Source of the DNA: Neostapfia colusana
Taxonomy: Eukaryota > Streptophyta > Magnoliopsida > Poales > Poaceae
Assembly: GCA_030760725.1 (NCBI GenBank)
Contig: JASWHV010000008.1
Span: 59,123,671-59,187,670, forward strand
Reading direction: 5' to 3'
Length of the DNA: 64,000 bases
The notes beneath the pieces are model-generated. The model did no database searches. It had not been told where the DNA came from and saw only the letters and a list, made by a program, of their open reading frames with translations. Position 1 is the stretch's first letter, and each line of letters starts with the position of its first letter. Below, one piece after another: positions 1 to 10,946 of the stretch. A program made the translations under genes and the position numbers.

Positions 1-1186
1 CTGCACCCAACACTTCGACAAGTCGCAGCTCCGACATCAAGTGCCACCGCTGCCAGGGACTTGGCCATATGCAACGAGATTGCCCCAGCAAACGGACGAT
101 CATTGCCACTGCTGATGGTGGGTATATTAGTGCTTCTGATATTGAAGATGGAAATATTATTGCAACTAACATTTCAGGTTCGGATGATGGTGCTTAGGAG
201 GTTCTCGGTACATCTGCGACAAACAACTATAGGACTTTGATTGTGCAGCGAGCTTTGAGTGCCACGGTTCGAGAGGACAACAACTGCCAACGTCACAACC
301 TTTTCAACATGTTTCTCGTCATCAAGGACTGCCGTGTACATACCATCATTGATGGTGGTAGCTGCAACAATTTGGTGAATGTTGAGGTGGTCAAGAAGCT
401 TGGCTTGACCACACGGGAGCATCCTCACCCTTATCACATTCAATGGTTTAACAACAATGGTAAGGTTAAGGTAACACAAACAGCAAGGATACATTTTTAC
501 ATTGGTTCTTATCATGATTTTGCTGATTTTGATGTGGTACCTATGGATGCTTGTTCTCTTTTGTTGGGACGTCCTTGGGAGTTTGATACTGATGCTATTC
601 ACCATGGTCGATCTAATAAGTATACTCTCATGCATAAGGGCAAGAAAATTGTGTTGCTTCCTATGAGTCCCAATGAAATTGTACAATTTGAGCAGGAGAA
701 AAAGAATAATGCTAAGCAAAAGGGTGTTTTCAATTCTGAAATTCAGCAACCTATTAAGTTGAAAAATCCTATTTTTCTTGCAACTAAATCTGATCTTGAT
801 GATTTATATGCCTCTAATGGAACTTGCTATGCTTTAGTGTGCAAACATGCTTTATATTCCATTGAGGATACATCCATTGTCTTGCTACCTGCTGTTGCTA
901 ACCTTTTGCAGGAATATATGGATGTTTTTCCATCAGAGATACCCCCCGGATTACCACCTGTGCGAGGCATTGAGCACAAGATTGATTTGGTTCCAGGGGC
1001 GAGCTTGCCAAACCGTGCTGCCTACAGGACCAACCCCGACGAGACTAAGGAAATTCAGCGACAAGTCCAAGATCTTCTGGACCGCGGGTACATTCGTGAG
1101 AGTCTTAGTCCTTGTTATGTTCCTGTTCTTTTGGTTCCAAAAAAAGATGGCACTTGGCGCATGTGTGTTGATTGTAGATCCATCAA
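1..1186 (+). pseudogene. C gag-pol, first part: zinc knuckle, protease, start of RT
   Basis: A CCHC knuckle (C-x2-C-x4-H-x4-C, positions 42-83) marks the nucleocapsid part of Gag, which packages element RNA. An in-frame stop at 195-197 follows. The protease carries IIDGGSCNNLVN, with D-G-G in place of the usual D-S/T-G; as far as I know this form is common in this clade. RT begins near PSEIPPGLPP and reaches LLVPKKDGTWRMCVDCRSIN before the solo LTR splits the codon run at 1187-1191. The frame resumes at 5238. Codon use is A/T-rich here, unlike the GC-rich patches in the inserted LTR. This is a dead copy. Confidence 0.85.
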
Positions 1187-1235
1187 TAACATGACACGAC
1201 CCCACTGGTCCTGTCGAGCCAGGATCACGCTGAGG

Positions 1236-1256
1236 GGTGCTGCGTTGCACAACACC
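1236..1256 (-). promoter_or_regulatory. U5 hairpin next to the E1 LTR end
   Basis: In the element's RNA sense the stem is GGTGTTG paired with CAGCACC around a 7-nt loop, including one U-G pair. The same 7-bp stem with a 7-nt loop is found at the matching place in E2 (17085-17105) and E3 (22613-22633) with compensatory changes. In full elements it lies 45-66 nt upstream of the primer binding site. Confidence 0.55.
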
Positions 1257-1422
1257 GTATAACACACGTCAAAGGTACAAAGCGGAAGCGGAAGCTTTAT
1301 TACATAAACAAGTTTATTAACATGTTTACATCAAAATAAGTTTAGTCCACACTCGCGGGCGTAGACTAAGCATCAAGTGCACGTTCAGCCCTCGAACGTG
1401 TCCTTGCTAGCACACTCGCACA

Positions 1423-2679
1423 CTAACTCTGCGGCGTGCACGACTCCCACTCGACGGGGTTCCCCTCCTGGGGTTCCGTCTCCTCTTCGGGAGTCCCTTC
1501 CTCATAGAACCCTGCAAAAGCTTCAAACACAAGCAGTGAGCACGAAGGCTCAGCAAGTCTGACCCGTCTCACCTAAACATGGAACTCTACATGAGGGTAA
1601 TGGGTTGCATGAGGTAAAAATCATTTGCACGGACTCGCCTAATTAGTAGAACCTTACTTTCAAGTTTTAGCAGCAGGTTGTGGAGAACTTTACGCTAAGG
1701 CACATGAGAGAGCCGCAATCAAACAAGAAACGCATTTCTCTCATGTACTTTGCCCAAAGTTGAAAAGAACTTTAGTTAGCACTAAGCTACAACATATCAT
1801 TAACAATCAATATCCAACTTTCAATCAGCAACATTTTAACATGTAACTAGCCTGTTCTTTCTACGTCACGGTACAGTGAACAAGTGGTACTCACTGACCG
1901 CGAGGGACGGCGATTATAATCGATTTACACCTGCAGGGTTACCCGAACAACCCGTCACGTACGCCCGTACTCGATGTTGCCTACAACAACCATCACGGAC
2001 GCCGTACGCGACTACCTTTCACCCGTTAGCCAAATATTGAACCGGTCCCATCGTCCCGAGCAAGAGGTCTCTGCACGCGCATCTCCGTGCCGCCAGCCGA
2101 TTTACACCTCGAGCTCTCAACCTACCCTCTGAACGACGGGCAATGCCTCAACACCCAGCTACCCGAGTTACATCAGTTTCCCGGTTCCCATATAGCCGGT
2201 AGGTCTTCGGTACTGTTCTAGCTTGTTCAACAGGCCCGCACACGGCTCGGTCCTCAATCGACACAAGCGGAGCTACAGCACACAGGCCCCAAAGTCCTGC
2301 TGCCCTTACTCTCCGCTCGGTCTCATTTTCTTGCCATGTGTTTCATGTGCTACCTCTACCCGAGCAATGTGCCTCTAGCCTATTCTCGCGAGTAGTTCCA
2401 ACTACTCGACTTGTACCGAATCCTACTCTATCCTAGCCATGCAGTGGCTAACGAGGTTTTCCCTCCTAAACCCAACCCATGGTTTTCTTGGCTGTGCAGT
2501 TGGGTTTCCAATCAAGACTCTAATGCAAAGAACAATATTCAAAGATGTACTCAAAACAATAAACATTTGTAAAAGGGTTAATGCAAACCGGGGCTTGCCT
2601 TGCTGCTCTTGGTCGTAGGCTAGCTGTTCCTCCGGAGTAACGAAGTCTAGGACTTCGGGTTCCTCCTCGACCTTAGCGA
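1423..2679 (-). CDS. E1 LTR candidate two-exon acidic peptide (exons 2679-2599 and 1511-1423)
   Basis: The first block is 81 nt, preceded by an AG (ATGTAG) and followed by a GC-type donor (CAAG then GCAAGC). It reads ...EVLDFVTPEEQLAYDQEQQ. The second block follows TTTTGCAG and reads GFYEEGTPEEETEPQEG then NPVEWESCTPQS and a stop at 1423-1425. Joining the last G of the first block to the second gives a continuous frame (phase 1). The same phase works in E2, F and G. The peptide is strongly acidic with no recognised domain. No exon with an AUG was found, so translation is unproven. Function unknown. Confidence 0.4.
1537..1552 (-). promoter_or_regulatory. Conserved stem-loop upstream of the candidate acceptor (E1)
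   Basis: TGAGC and GCTCA pair around a 6-nt loop, just upstream (RNA sense) of the AG at the second mini-exon and directly after CTTGC. Matching stems occur in E2, E3, F and G with different paired bases. Confidence 0.5.
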
Positions 2680-5237
2680 CTACATGATAAGAACAATGTA
2701 TGTATTAATTAAATGCTTTTGTATTAACTTTGAAGTTGTGAAGTCTATAACCTTTACTAGATAGACCTAATGACTGTGAAACTTTTACTGTGGCTTGGTT
2801 ACAACCTAAACAGAGACTTGGTCAAGTTTTAGTTGCAGCAAAGCTCATTTGAGCCCTCCACAAATAATTATGTCCTTGACCTTAATTAAAGGCTTTTAGG
2901 GTGTTCTAGGTATTTTCATGAAACAAACTATGACTTTCTGAAAACTAGATTTTCAGAGGGTTCTAATGGAATTGGTCTCACTTAATTTGGAAGTCTCTAA
3001 CTAAAGATATGAGCTAAACAATTTCAGAGAAAATTCTGAAAATGTTTCTGAACATTTTCTATTTTCTCTGGAACAGTTTTACTAATCACACCATTAGGTG
3101 GACTAAATGAGCTCAAATGGATCTGAAATTTTTATGGTAGTTCAAGGATATTTTGGTGAACATCTCAGCAAAATTTCAGGATTTTCCTCCAAATGATTCT
3201 CCAGTTAAAATTCCTAACAGTTTAAACTTTAAGGAATTAATTCTGGAGAATTAAGGAATCTCATGAAGTGACACTTGATTTTCTGGAAAGTACTCAAAGA
3301 GCTGAATCCAGCAAAATTTGGTTCACTCAATTTGGAGCTTTCTAGCCAAAGTTATAAGGATTTGAAGTTTGAAGGAAATCTGAAAATCGGGGAAAAGTTT
3401 AAACTCGCGCGTGGGCCCAGGAGACACGCGTCGCACGCCGAAGCGACAACACACCGCGGCCCACAAGGCTTTTGCGCGCCAGCACACCCGATCCCGGCCG
3501 CAGCCGGATCCCGATTCAAAATATCGGCCGCTGACAGCTGGGGTCCACCCCCTTCTTCAACCTCGCGACACCCGCGCTCCGCCGCCGAGGGACTTCGCCG
3601 GAGAGCTCGCCGCCGGCTGCTGTACAGCTTCAAACTTCTTGATTCTGGCCGCCCCTGCCTACTTTTATTTGGGGAACATGATCCGAGGGTCAGCTGCTCA
3701 TGACAACGGCCGGAGCATGGTCGGCGACGAGCCGCCATATCGGAACGACTTCGGCCATGTCGGCTGATGCTCCTAGTGCCTCAGCTACTTGGGAAACCGG
3801 TCGGGGAGCATCAGTGGACCTCAGAGAAGGTCGACATGAACTCGGGGCAGCTCGGGGAAGGCTCGAAATAGGTCCTCACCGTGCGCCCGATAACCCCCGT
3901 TCGTTCCGCCATTAGTAGACCTTGAATTACGCCGGGCACAGAGGTTCTCCGGCCCAGAGTTGTGAAGGCAACTTGTGCGTCACCGTGTCTAGCTCGTGTG
4001 GGAGTGGCCTGAGGCCCTCTAATCCTTTCTAGAGCACGAATTAAACAGAATCGTACCCGAGGGTCGTTCTGCGCACAGAAAGGGGAAAAGTGGAAATTCG
4101 CCGCCGGTGAGCAACCACTCGAGCTGTGGCTCGGGGATGAGCAGCACCGATCACTTGCGCGTCCAAGGGTGCCTTGGCTCGGGCGTGACAACGCCCAGGT
4201 TGGGCTGTCCACGAGAGCCCGAGGTGCGGCGGTTTCCAGTTCCGAGTTTGATCTTTCGGCACAGCCGATATCACTCGGTTTCAATCGATTTCTATCAATG
4301 GGAAGGATGGAGGATGGTCGCTAGTACCTTGCTGGGACCTTGGAATGGAAAGAGGGAGCTGCGATCGGCTTGATCAAGCAGGAACTCGAGCGCCGGTGAT
4401 GGCAGTGGAGAAATGGATCGTGCACGTCGGCAGCTCGGGGAATGGCGACTGAAGCACGCCGGGGAGGGAATAAATAGGCCGGTCGGCCGGTCTCCGGCTT
4501 GGGGCACGCAGCAGGAGCTGGCGCCGGCTGCCCCCTTCGGTGGCGCGCGCGCACAACAGCCGGGAACCGACTGAACTGTGGTTCAGTCGGTTTGCTTTGA
4601 GGCTGAGGCTGACATGTGGGTCCCACTCCTCTTTTAACCTCTGAAATTTATTCCTAACAGCTGTGGTAAACAGTGAACCCTATTCTACCCTTGGCAATTC
4701 AAATTATTCACCCAAGAGCCATTTGAATTGATCAAAGTTCAAATGAGGTTTGGTTTGAATGAATTTCAGCACAAGTGCAGTTTGAAATTCAAATAAAGTT
4801 TGAATTTCTCCCCCTTAGCTCATGTCAAGATCAACTCCAAATGGAGTGAAAATTGGTGTGTGAGCTCACAAAAATGTGCTGAGCAAGAATATGCCTTCCA
4901 CTTTTAAATTCAGTGGGTGAAAACAGTTTGAATTTGAATATGGTTTCAAACTGCCCTCTTCCTAACTATACCCAAAATGACCTCAAAAAGGTTTTGAATT
5001 TGGGTGGAACTTGGCATGGACATCCTTAGCAAAGTGTAGGAGTTTTCATATGTCCAGCCCATCTATATCACATGTGGGAAGTACCACTTTTGCAATGTGT
5101 GAGTTTGTTCCCTAATGAGCATGTTGATAATTGTTACTTGCTCTTTATTTGTGTTCATCATTTTTCCTCAAATGAGGTGTGTGGTGTGGTGATGAACACT
5201 GCAAATGAGTGTCAAAAACTGAGGCCCTTACATAACA

Positions 5238-7924
5238 TTACCATTCATTATCGCTATCCTATTCCTAGATTGGATGACATGCTTGATGAGTTGACTGGTT
5301 CTGTTATTTTCTCCAAGATTGATTTGCGTAGTGGGTATCATCAGATTCGTATGGCTTTTGGTGATGAATGGAAAACTGCTTTTAAAACCAAATTCGGACT
5401 TTATGAATGGTTAGTCATGCAATTTGGTTTAACTAATGCGCCCAGCACTTTCATGAGGTTGATGAATGAGGTTTTACGTGCTTTCATTGGTAAATTTGTG
5501 GTGGTTTACTTTGATGATATCCTTATTTACAGCAAGTCATATGATGAGCATCTTGAACATTTGCGTGCTGTTTTTAATGTCTTGCGCGATGCACGTTTAT
5601 ATGGTAACCTTGAGAAGTGCGCCTTTTGCACCGATCGTGTGTCTTTTCTTGGGTATGTTGTTACTTCGCAGGGCATTGAGGTGGACGAGGCAAAGATTGT
5701 TGCCATCACGAGCTGGCCACTTCCGACTACGGTCACATAGGTTCGGGGTTTTCTTGGTCTCGCAGGTTTCTACCGGCGTTTCGTGTGGGATTTCAGCACC
5801 ATTGCGGCACCTCTCCACGAGTTGACAAAGCATGGAGTGCCGTTTCGATGGGGACCAGCACAACAACAAGGTTTTGATGTTCTCAAGTCGAAGCTCACAC
5901 AAGCACCATTGCTGCAACTTCCTGATTTTTAGAAGACCTTCGAGCTTGAATGTGACGCGAGCGGCATTGGCATTGGAGGAGTGCTAATTCAAGGAGGTAA
6001 ACCTGTTGCCTTCTTTAGTGAAAAATTGCATGGGCCTTCGCTGAATTATTCTACATATGACAAAGAACTTTATGCTTTAGTGTGTGTCTTGCAAACTTGG
6101 CAACATTACCTATGGTCTAAAGAATTTGTCATACATTCAGATCATGAATCTTTGAAGTATCTTAAAGGACAAGCTAATCTGAACAAACGTCATGCTAAAT
6201 GGATTGAGTTCATAGAATCATTTCCTTACATCATTAAACATAAGAAAGGGAAAGACAATGTGATTGCCAATGCTTTATCTAGACGTTATACCATACTATC
6301 CCAACTTTCTCATAAAATCTTTGGTTCGGAAACCATAAAGAGGTTATATGCTACTGATTTGGACTTCAAAGATGCCTTTGAAAATTGTAGAGAGGGAAGA
6401 ACGTGGCAAAAATTCCTGCTGCATGAAGGCCTTCTCTACATGCTAACAAGCTGTGTGTTCCAGCTAGCTCCGTTCGTCTTTTGTTGTTGCAGGAAGCGCA
6501 TGGAGGTGGTTTGATGGGACATTTTGGTGTTAAAAAGACAGAGGATGTGCTGGCCGCTCACTTCTTTTGGCCACGAATGAGGTGTGATGTGGAGCGCTAC
6601 ATTTCACGTTGCACGACATGCAACAAAGCTAAGTCTCGACTTAACCCACATGGTCTTTATATTCCTCTTCCGGTTCCTAGTGCACCTTGGGAGGATATTT
6701 CTATTGAATTTGTTTTAGGATTGCCTAGAACAAAGAGGGGGAGGGATAGTGTCTTTGTGGTTGTTGATCGTTTCTCTAAAATGGCTCATTTTATACCCTG
6801 CCACAAGACCGATAATGCTTCACATGTTGCTGATTTGTTCTTTAATGAGGTTGTGCGTTTGCATGGTGTTCCCAATACTATTGTTTCTGATAGGGATGCT
6901 AACTTTTTGAGTCACTTTTGGAGAACTTTATGGTATAAATTGGGAACAAAGTTGCTGTTTTCTACTACTTGTCATCCACAAACTGATGGTCAAACGGAGG
7001 TAGTTAATCGTACCTTATCTACTATGTTGCGGGCTGTTTTGAAAGACAATTTGAGGTTGTGGGAGGAGTGTTTGCCACATATTGAGTTTGCTTATAACAG
7101 GTCTATTCACTCCACAACTAAGTTAAGTCCATTTATGGTAGTCTATGGTTTCAATCATCGTGCTCCAATTGATTTGCTACCTTTACCACATATTGAAATT
7201 GTGAACTTAGATGCTACACAATGTTCTGAATTTATTCTTAAGTTGCATGAAACTACTAAGTTACAAATTGAAAAAATGAATGAAAAGTATCGCATTGCTG
7301 CTAGTAAAGGTAGGAAGGAGGTAAAATTGGAACCCGGTGATTTGGTATGGGTTCATTTGAGAAAAGATAGGTTCCCGGATTTGAGAAAGTCCAAACTCAT
7401 GCCATGCTGCTGGACCTTTTAAGGTTCTTGAGAAGATAAATGACAATGCATATAAACTTGAGTTGCCTCCCGAGTTTGGGGTTAGTCCCACATTTAACAT
7501 TTCAGATTTGAAGCCATACTTGGGAGAAGAAGATGAGCTTGAGTCGAGGACGACTCCAATGCAAGAGGGGGAGGATGATGTGGACATCACTCCTGCATAT
7601 ATACACAACACTCACATGGTAGACATGCAAGGTCCAATTACTAGAGCTCGAGCACGACAATTGAATTTAGAGGTGAGCTCGTTCCTGAACAGTTCTTTAT
7701 ATGTGAATTTTGAGAGTATGTTGCTACCTAATGGATTAATTATGATTAGGAACCATGGAGAGGACATGGAGATACATGGAGAGGGGTTTGGAGGCGTGGA
7801 GGACCAGAAAATACGCCAACAAGAATTTAGAGACCGAGCCCAACTCAAACTCGAGCCCAACTCGGGCTCAGGAGCAGTCCACCTTAAAATGGATGCACAG
7901 GAGGCATACGGACTCCGTTCTTGA
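5238..7924 (+). pseudogene. C pol, second part: RT, RNase H, integrase, C-terminal tail
   Basis: RT resumes at ITIHYRYPIPRLDDMLDEL and includes YFDDILIYSKS, the polymerase active site. In-frame stops lie at 5738-5740 and 5929-5931. RNase H (ELECDASGIGIGG, HSDHESLKYLKG) follows, then integrase with an HHCC finger (CTTC pair) and YHPQTDGQTE-type motif (CHPQTDGQTE). The first catalytic Asp of the DDE triad appears as Glu (ISIEFVLGLP). Frameshifts lie near 6440 and 7404. The C-terminal GPITRARARQLNLEV tail continues past the start of the 3' LTR, as is known for CRM elements. The protein would reverse-transcribe and integrate the element; this copy cannot. Confidence 0.85.
7561..7575 (+). promoter_or_regulatory. 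Polypurine tract of C
   Basis: GCAAGAGGGGGAGGA lies immediately before the TGATG start of the 3' LTR. It would prime plus-strand DNA synthesis. It lies inside the pol reading frame. Confidence 0.65.
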
Positions 7925-8494
7925 CGTTCTACATATGCACGGAAAGCTGAGAGGATAAACTTTCCAATGGAACTGGCCCCACGTCAAAATTCCCTCGGAG
8001 TGGACAGGAAACTTCAAAACAATATAAAGTTTAGAGTTTGTCAGGGTGTTGCATCACCTAGTTGGGCCATTGGGCCTTGTATTGAGTCCAAGTCCATTAT
8101 GTACGTGTCATAGGGTTAGGTCACGACCCCAGCACCCCCCTGGTCGTCCTCCACCTCCTTTATACCCCCTAGCCGCCATCACAAACAGCTGGGTTTTGCT
8201 TAGTTACAATCTGTCATTGAACAGTGTCGCCATTCATCGGTTGTGAGACCCCAAATTCGTGATCAATTCAGTTTTGATTGCAACTTCTCTGTTCTTGCTT
8301 GTGTTCTTGATTGCGCTTGCAAGGATAAGCCTTCGTGGCGAGGTCATTCGTGTGACATGGGTGATAACCAACGGAGCAGTGGTGTAGTGATTGCGGGGTT
8401 TCGTTCGTTCGGAGCCTTGGATCATCAACGTCGAGATCTCCACCCAATCAAGTTTACCCTACCTCTCGGAAGATCGGGACCCATCCTCCTATCA
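7576..8494 (+). repeat. 3' LTR of C
   Basis: The LTR is about 919 bp, from TGATGTGGACATC to CCTCCTATCA. The left end is inferred from the purine tract and the TG start, since no second LTR is in view. The right end is supported by the uninterrupted paralogue at 19481-19500 and the adjacent CCCAC. A weak TATA-like TTTATACCCC lies near 8158-8167. The pol frame overlaps its first 350 bp. Confidence 0.75.
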
Positions 8495-10276
8495 CCCACT
8501 GTGTATTGAGCGTCTGACAAGCGGGCCCGTCTGGCTCATCTTCTTCCTCGCGCCAGCCCCTTTTCCCGCGCCGCCCCCTCGCCGGCAGCTCACTGAAGCT
8601 CGCCGGGCCCCGCTTCCCGGCCGCCTCTCGGCCGGAAACTCACCGCCTGGGCCTAATTTCGTGTGCTGAACACGATGGCACCAACTGCTCCGGCCAGCGG
8701 TGGCCCTAACTTAGCCGATGACGGTGCAGCGGCTCGGGCTCACTTCGGTTATGTCACCCGGCCAACTCAGCCCGCCAAAACCTCGGTGGAAGGGCTCTAC
8801 AGCACCGGGGGATCTCAGAGAAGGTCGACAAGGCCATGCAAAGGCTCGGGGAGAGATCTAACCTAGCTGTCACCGTGAGCCCGATCCTTCCCGCCATAAC
8901 CGCGGATGGAAAACCGGGAAATATGCCGGCTACCGCTAAAATCAAGCTAGGGTTGTGAAGCAAACTTGGGCGCCGTCAAGTCTAGCTCCTGTGAGTGCCA
9001 TTTGATAAACTCTAAGCAAACATATGTCGGGAATTTGTGGATTTCTTACCCGAAGGTGGCTCTGCACCGTTCGGAGAAATCTCAAATTTCTCTGCCGATG
9101 ATCCACGGTTGATCCGGAGCCTCGGGGGTGAGTTGCCTGGACATCGTGCGCTTCTAGAAATGGCCTAGATTGGCCATGACACGCCGCGGTTGGAGCTGTC
9201 CACGAGAGCACTTGCTCTCGGTCCTATGGCGGCCGCCAGGAAACTCGGTTTGCCTCGGTGTGTGGAGGCGAAACTCACGTAGGACTGGTGTGGGGATGTT
9301 GGAGGAGAGCCCGTGGTGCGGTTTGGCTGCTCAACCGAAGCTTTGCACGCGAGTGAGGGTGGCGATCAACCGAGCGGACGGCGTCGGCAGCTTGGGCTGT
9401 TTCTCGCGCGAGGGGAAAAGAACAGCGACGTTCTTCGGTACCATGGGATAACAGAGGCACGGCAGTGGGGCAAGGACGTCAGGCAGCTCTCCAGCGCAAG
9501 GGAGATCCAGAGGAGGTGGCGGCCGGCTGCTCCTCGGTGTCACCCGCAGAGGCGTCGGCTGCCCGGTTTACTTCGCGTGGGAGGTAATCAAACAACGACC
9601 TTGTGCTTCACTGAGGACTTTTTGCAATTGTTTAGTTTCCCCCAATGACAAGTGGGTCCCACCAGTCAGTGCTCCCCCACCTCTCAAAAGATCTCCAATA
9701 ATTTGGCAAGTTATGAATTCAAATGTTTGGAGTTTCCAGCTGAGCTACATTTGTATGGTTGGGCAAATTTCCCCCAAATTCAAATGTATATTTGAATTCT
9801 TTGCACATTTGGATCCTTTTTGGAAAAATGGGTAGCAAACCTTTTCAAAAATTATTGAAACTTTGCCTCCCCACTAATTTGGACCTAAGGAATCTAAATA
9901 TGCACTTTGCTTCTTGTGTTAGCTACTGCAACCAATAGTTTGAATACAACAGTTTTGAATCACCATATTGTCCTTCCCTCATTTGAATTTTTGAGTTGGA
10001 CATTAGTTCAAATCCTGATTTTCAATCCCCTCCCATTGCACTTGAGTACTTCAACTCAGTAGTCTTAATCCATATAGGGCCCAAACATGTAAATGACTCT
10101 AAGTTTGTTTTTGAACACCCTCTCATGTGTTATCATATGTGTAGAAAGTTTGAACTAATACCCTTTTGATGGAGGTTACTTGCTCTTCACAATTCTTCAC
10201 AAGATATTCACCACAAAACTGTGGTGTTGTGAGGTGATGAAAATGTTTTGCATGTCCCTTTTCTTGGGCTTTTACA
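8495..10276 (-). repeat. Partial E2-type LTR (left copy of the tandem duplication)
   Basis: The block matches 19490-21265 closely, at roughly 97 percent in the stretches I compared, with many C/T and G/A changes at CpG. Element C truncates it on the left. It ends ...GGGCTTTTACA at 10276. The right part of C's target duplication (CCCAC, 8495-8499) is its first sequence. GC-rich up to about 9560, then AT-rich. No gene is supported. Confidence 0.85.
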
Positions 10277-10938
10277 TCACCGGCTCCTTAGGGATTTTTC
10301 TACAGGAAGTTATGGCTTAAAAACAGAAAAGTCCAGAGTGGTTTTTCTGCTGTCCTGGTTCTGGACAGTTTGCCTTCAACTGGACTTCCCACCCAATTAA
10401 CGTGTGATTTTGCTCTGAAGGTCTACGAGAAAGTTGTAGGGCACTTGAAAATATTTCCAGAACTGTATCATACACCTTAATTGGATCAAGCTACTCAGAG
10501 TTATGCTCTGTTAAAATCCAGCAAGAATTCCTGCCAGAAACAGAGCACTCTGTTTTTGAAATATTTGAGACCTAAACCTTCTCTCATTTGAATCTTAGCT
10601 CAAAATGAGAGTTCAGTAACTAATACTTATTTCAAACTTCCATTCTTAGCTGAAAGTTAGTTCATGAATTATTTCTTCATAGGGAAGGAGTTATTAAGTG
10701 TAGTACGGTGTCGATGCACCGTAAGAAGCATGTCGGTACTACGTAGCCTTACCAAAGAAAATCCTAATCTGGATTATACCGGCTTATCCGTTTTATCAGT
10801 GGAACTAAGACGGTCTCTCGCACACGTGTACTACACGGGATACATACGTGGTTGGTACCTGCAGAAGAACACTCAATAGTGGTGCACTCAAAGGTTGTTT
10901 CATTTCAGGCAGTTCCATATTTGAAAGTAAATACAAAC
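10277..10938 (-). repeat. Fragment of E3-type leader
   Basis: This repeats 21266-21910 and is homologous to the E2 leader (about 15840-16430). It is untranslated sequence that should lie between PBS and gag. Homology with the right copy stops after GTAAATACAAAC at 10938. Confidence 0.75.
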
Positions 10939-10946
10939 ACTCAATA
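10939..10946. other. Filler at a rearrangement junction
   Basis: Eight bases (ACTCAATA) join the E3 leader fragment to the E2 pol gene. With the three preceding bases they repeat an 11-mer, AACACTCAATA, found 68 bp upstream at 10868-10878. This fits templated filler made during end-joining repair. Confidence 0.6.

Larger units (their letters stand above)
1192..5232 (-). mobile_element. E1: solo LTR of a long-LTR Ty3/gypsy element
   Basis: A 4,041-bp insertion begins TGACACGACC and ends CCCTTACA. It is flanked by the 5-bp target duplication TAACA (1187-1191 and 5233-5237) inside the RT gene of C. It contains no gag-pol. Its plus-strand left end matches the sequence directly after the PBS in E2 and E3, so it lies in minus orientation. 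It is therefore a lone LTR left by recombination between two LTRs. It holds a GC-rich middle (about 3400-4620) and AT-rich flanks. Apart from the candidate mini-exons and hairpins listed separately, I see no genes in it; the short open frames in the GC-rich part look like composition artefacts. Confidence 0.93.
1..8494 (+). mobile_element. Element C: CRM-like Ty3/gypsy retrotransposon, 5'-truncated by window edge
   Basis: The element reads zinc knuckle, protease, RT, RNase H, integrase, polypurine tract and 3' LTR on the plus strand. Its 5' LTR and most of gag lie left of the window. A solo LTR (1192-5232) interrupts it. RT and integrase motifs such as FGLYEWLVMQFGLTNAPSTF and HGGGLMGHFGVKK, and a C-terminal GPITRARARQLN stretch overlapping the 3' LTR, fit the CRM clade of chromoviruses. 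The right end is fixed by ...TATCA at 8494 followed by CCCAC. The paralogous copy near 19481-19500 lacks the insertion at exactly this point, so it serves as an empty site. Clade assignment is by motif memory, not by a tree. Confidence 0.8.

Noticed and set aside
4107..4284. An AUG first exon for the E1 mini-peptide (ATGGCGGA... near 3913, then CACG/GTGAGG)
   Set aside because: The possible donor is in phase 0 while the mini-exon needs phase 1, and E2 does not keep a good donor, so it was not included in the model.
3275..4626. Several 60-157-codon open frames in the GC-rich part of E1
   Set aside because: They overlap on both strands, have low-complexity composition, and lie inside a solo LTR. 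The matching zones of E2 and E3 do not keep the same frames beyond short stretches.
8663..9648. GC-rich open frames shared with 19658-20591
   Set aside because: They are shared because the DNA is duplicated; frames carry no domain and are broken in one copy or the other.
8495..10276. This block as the 3' LTR of E2
   Set aside because: It is followed by E3 leader identical to the right flank of E2's 5' LTR, not by E2 internal 3' sequence, so duplication explains it better.
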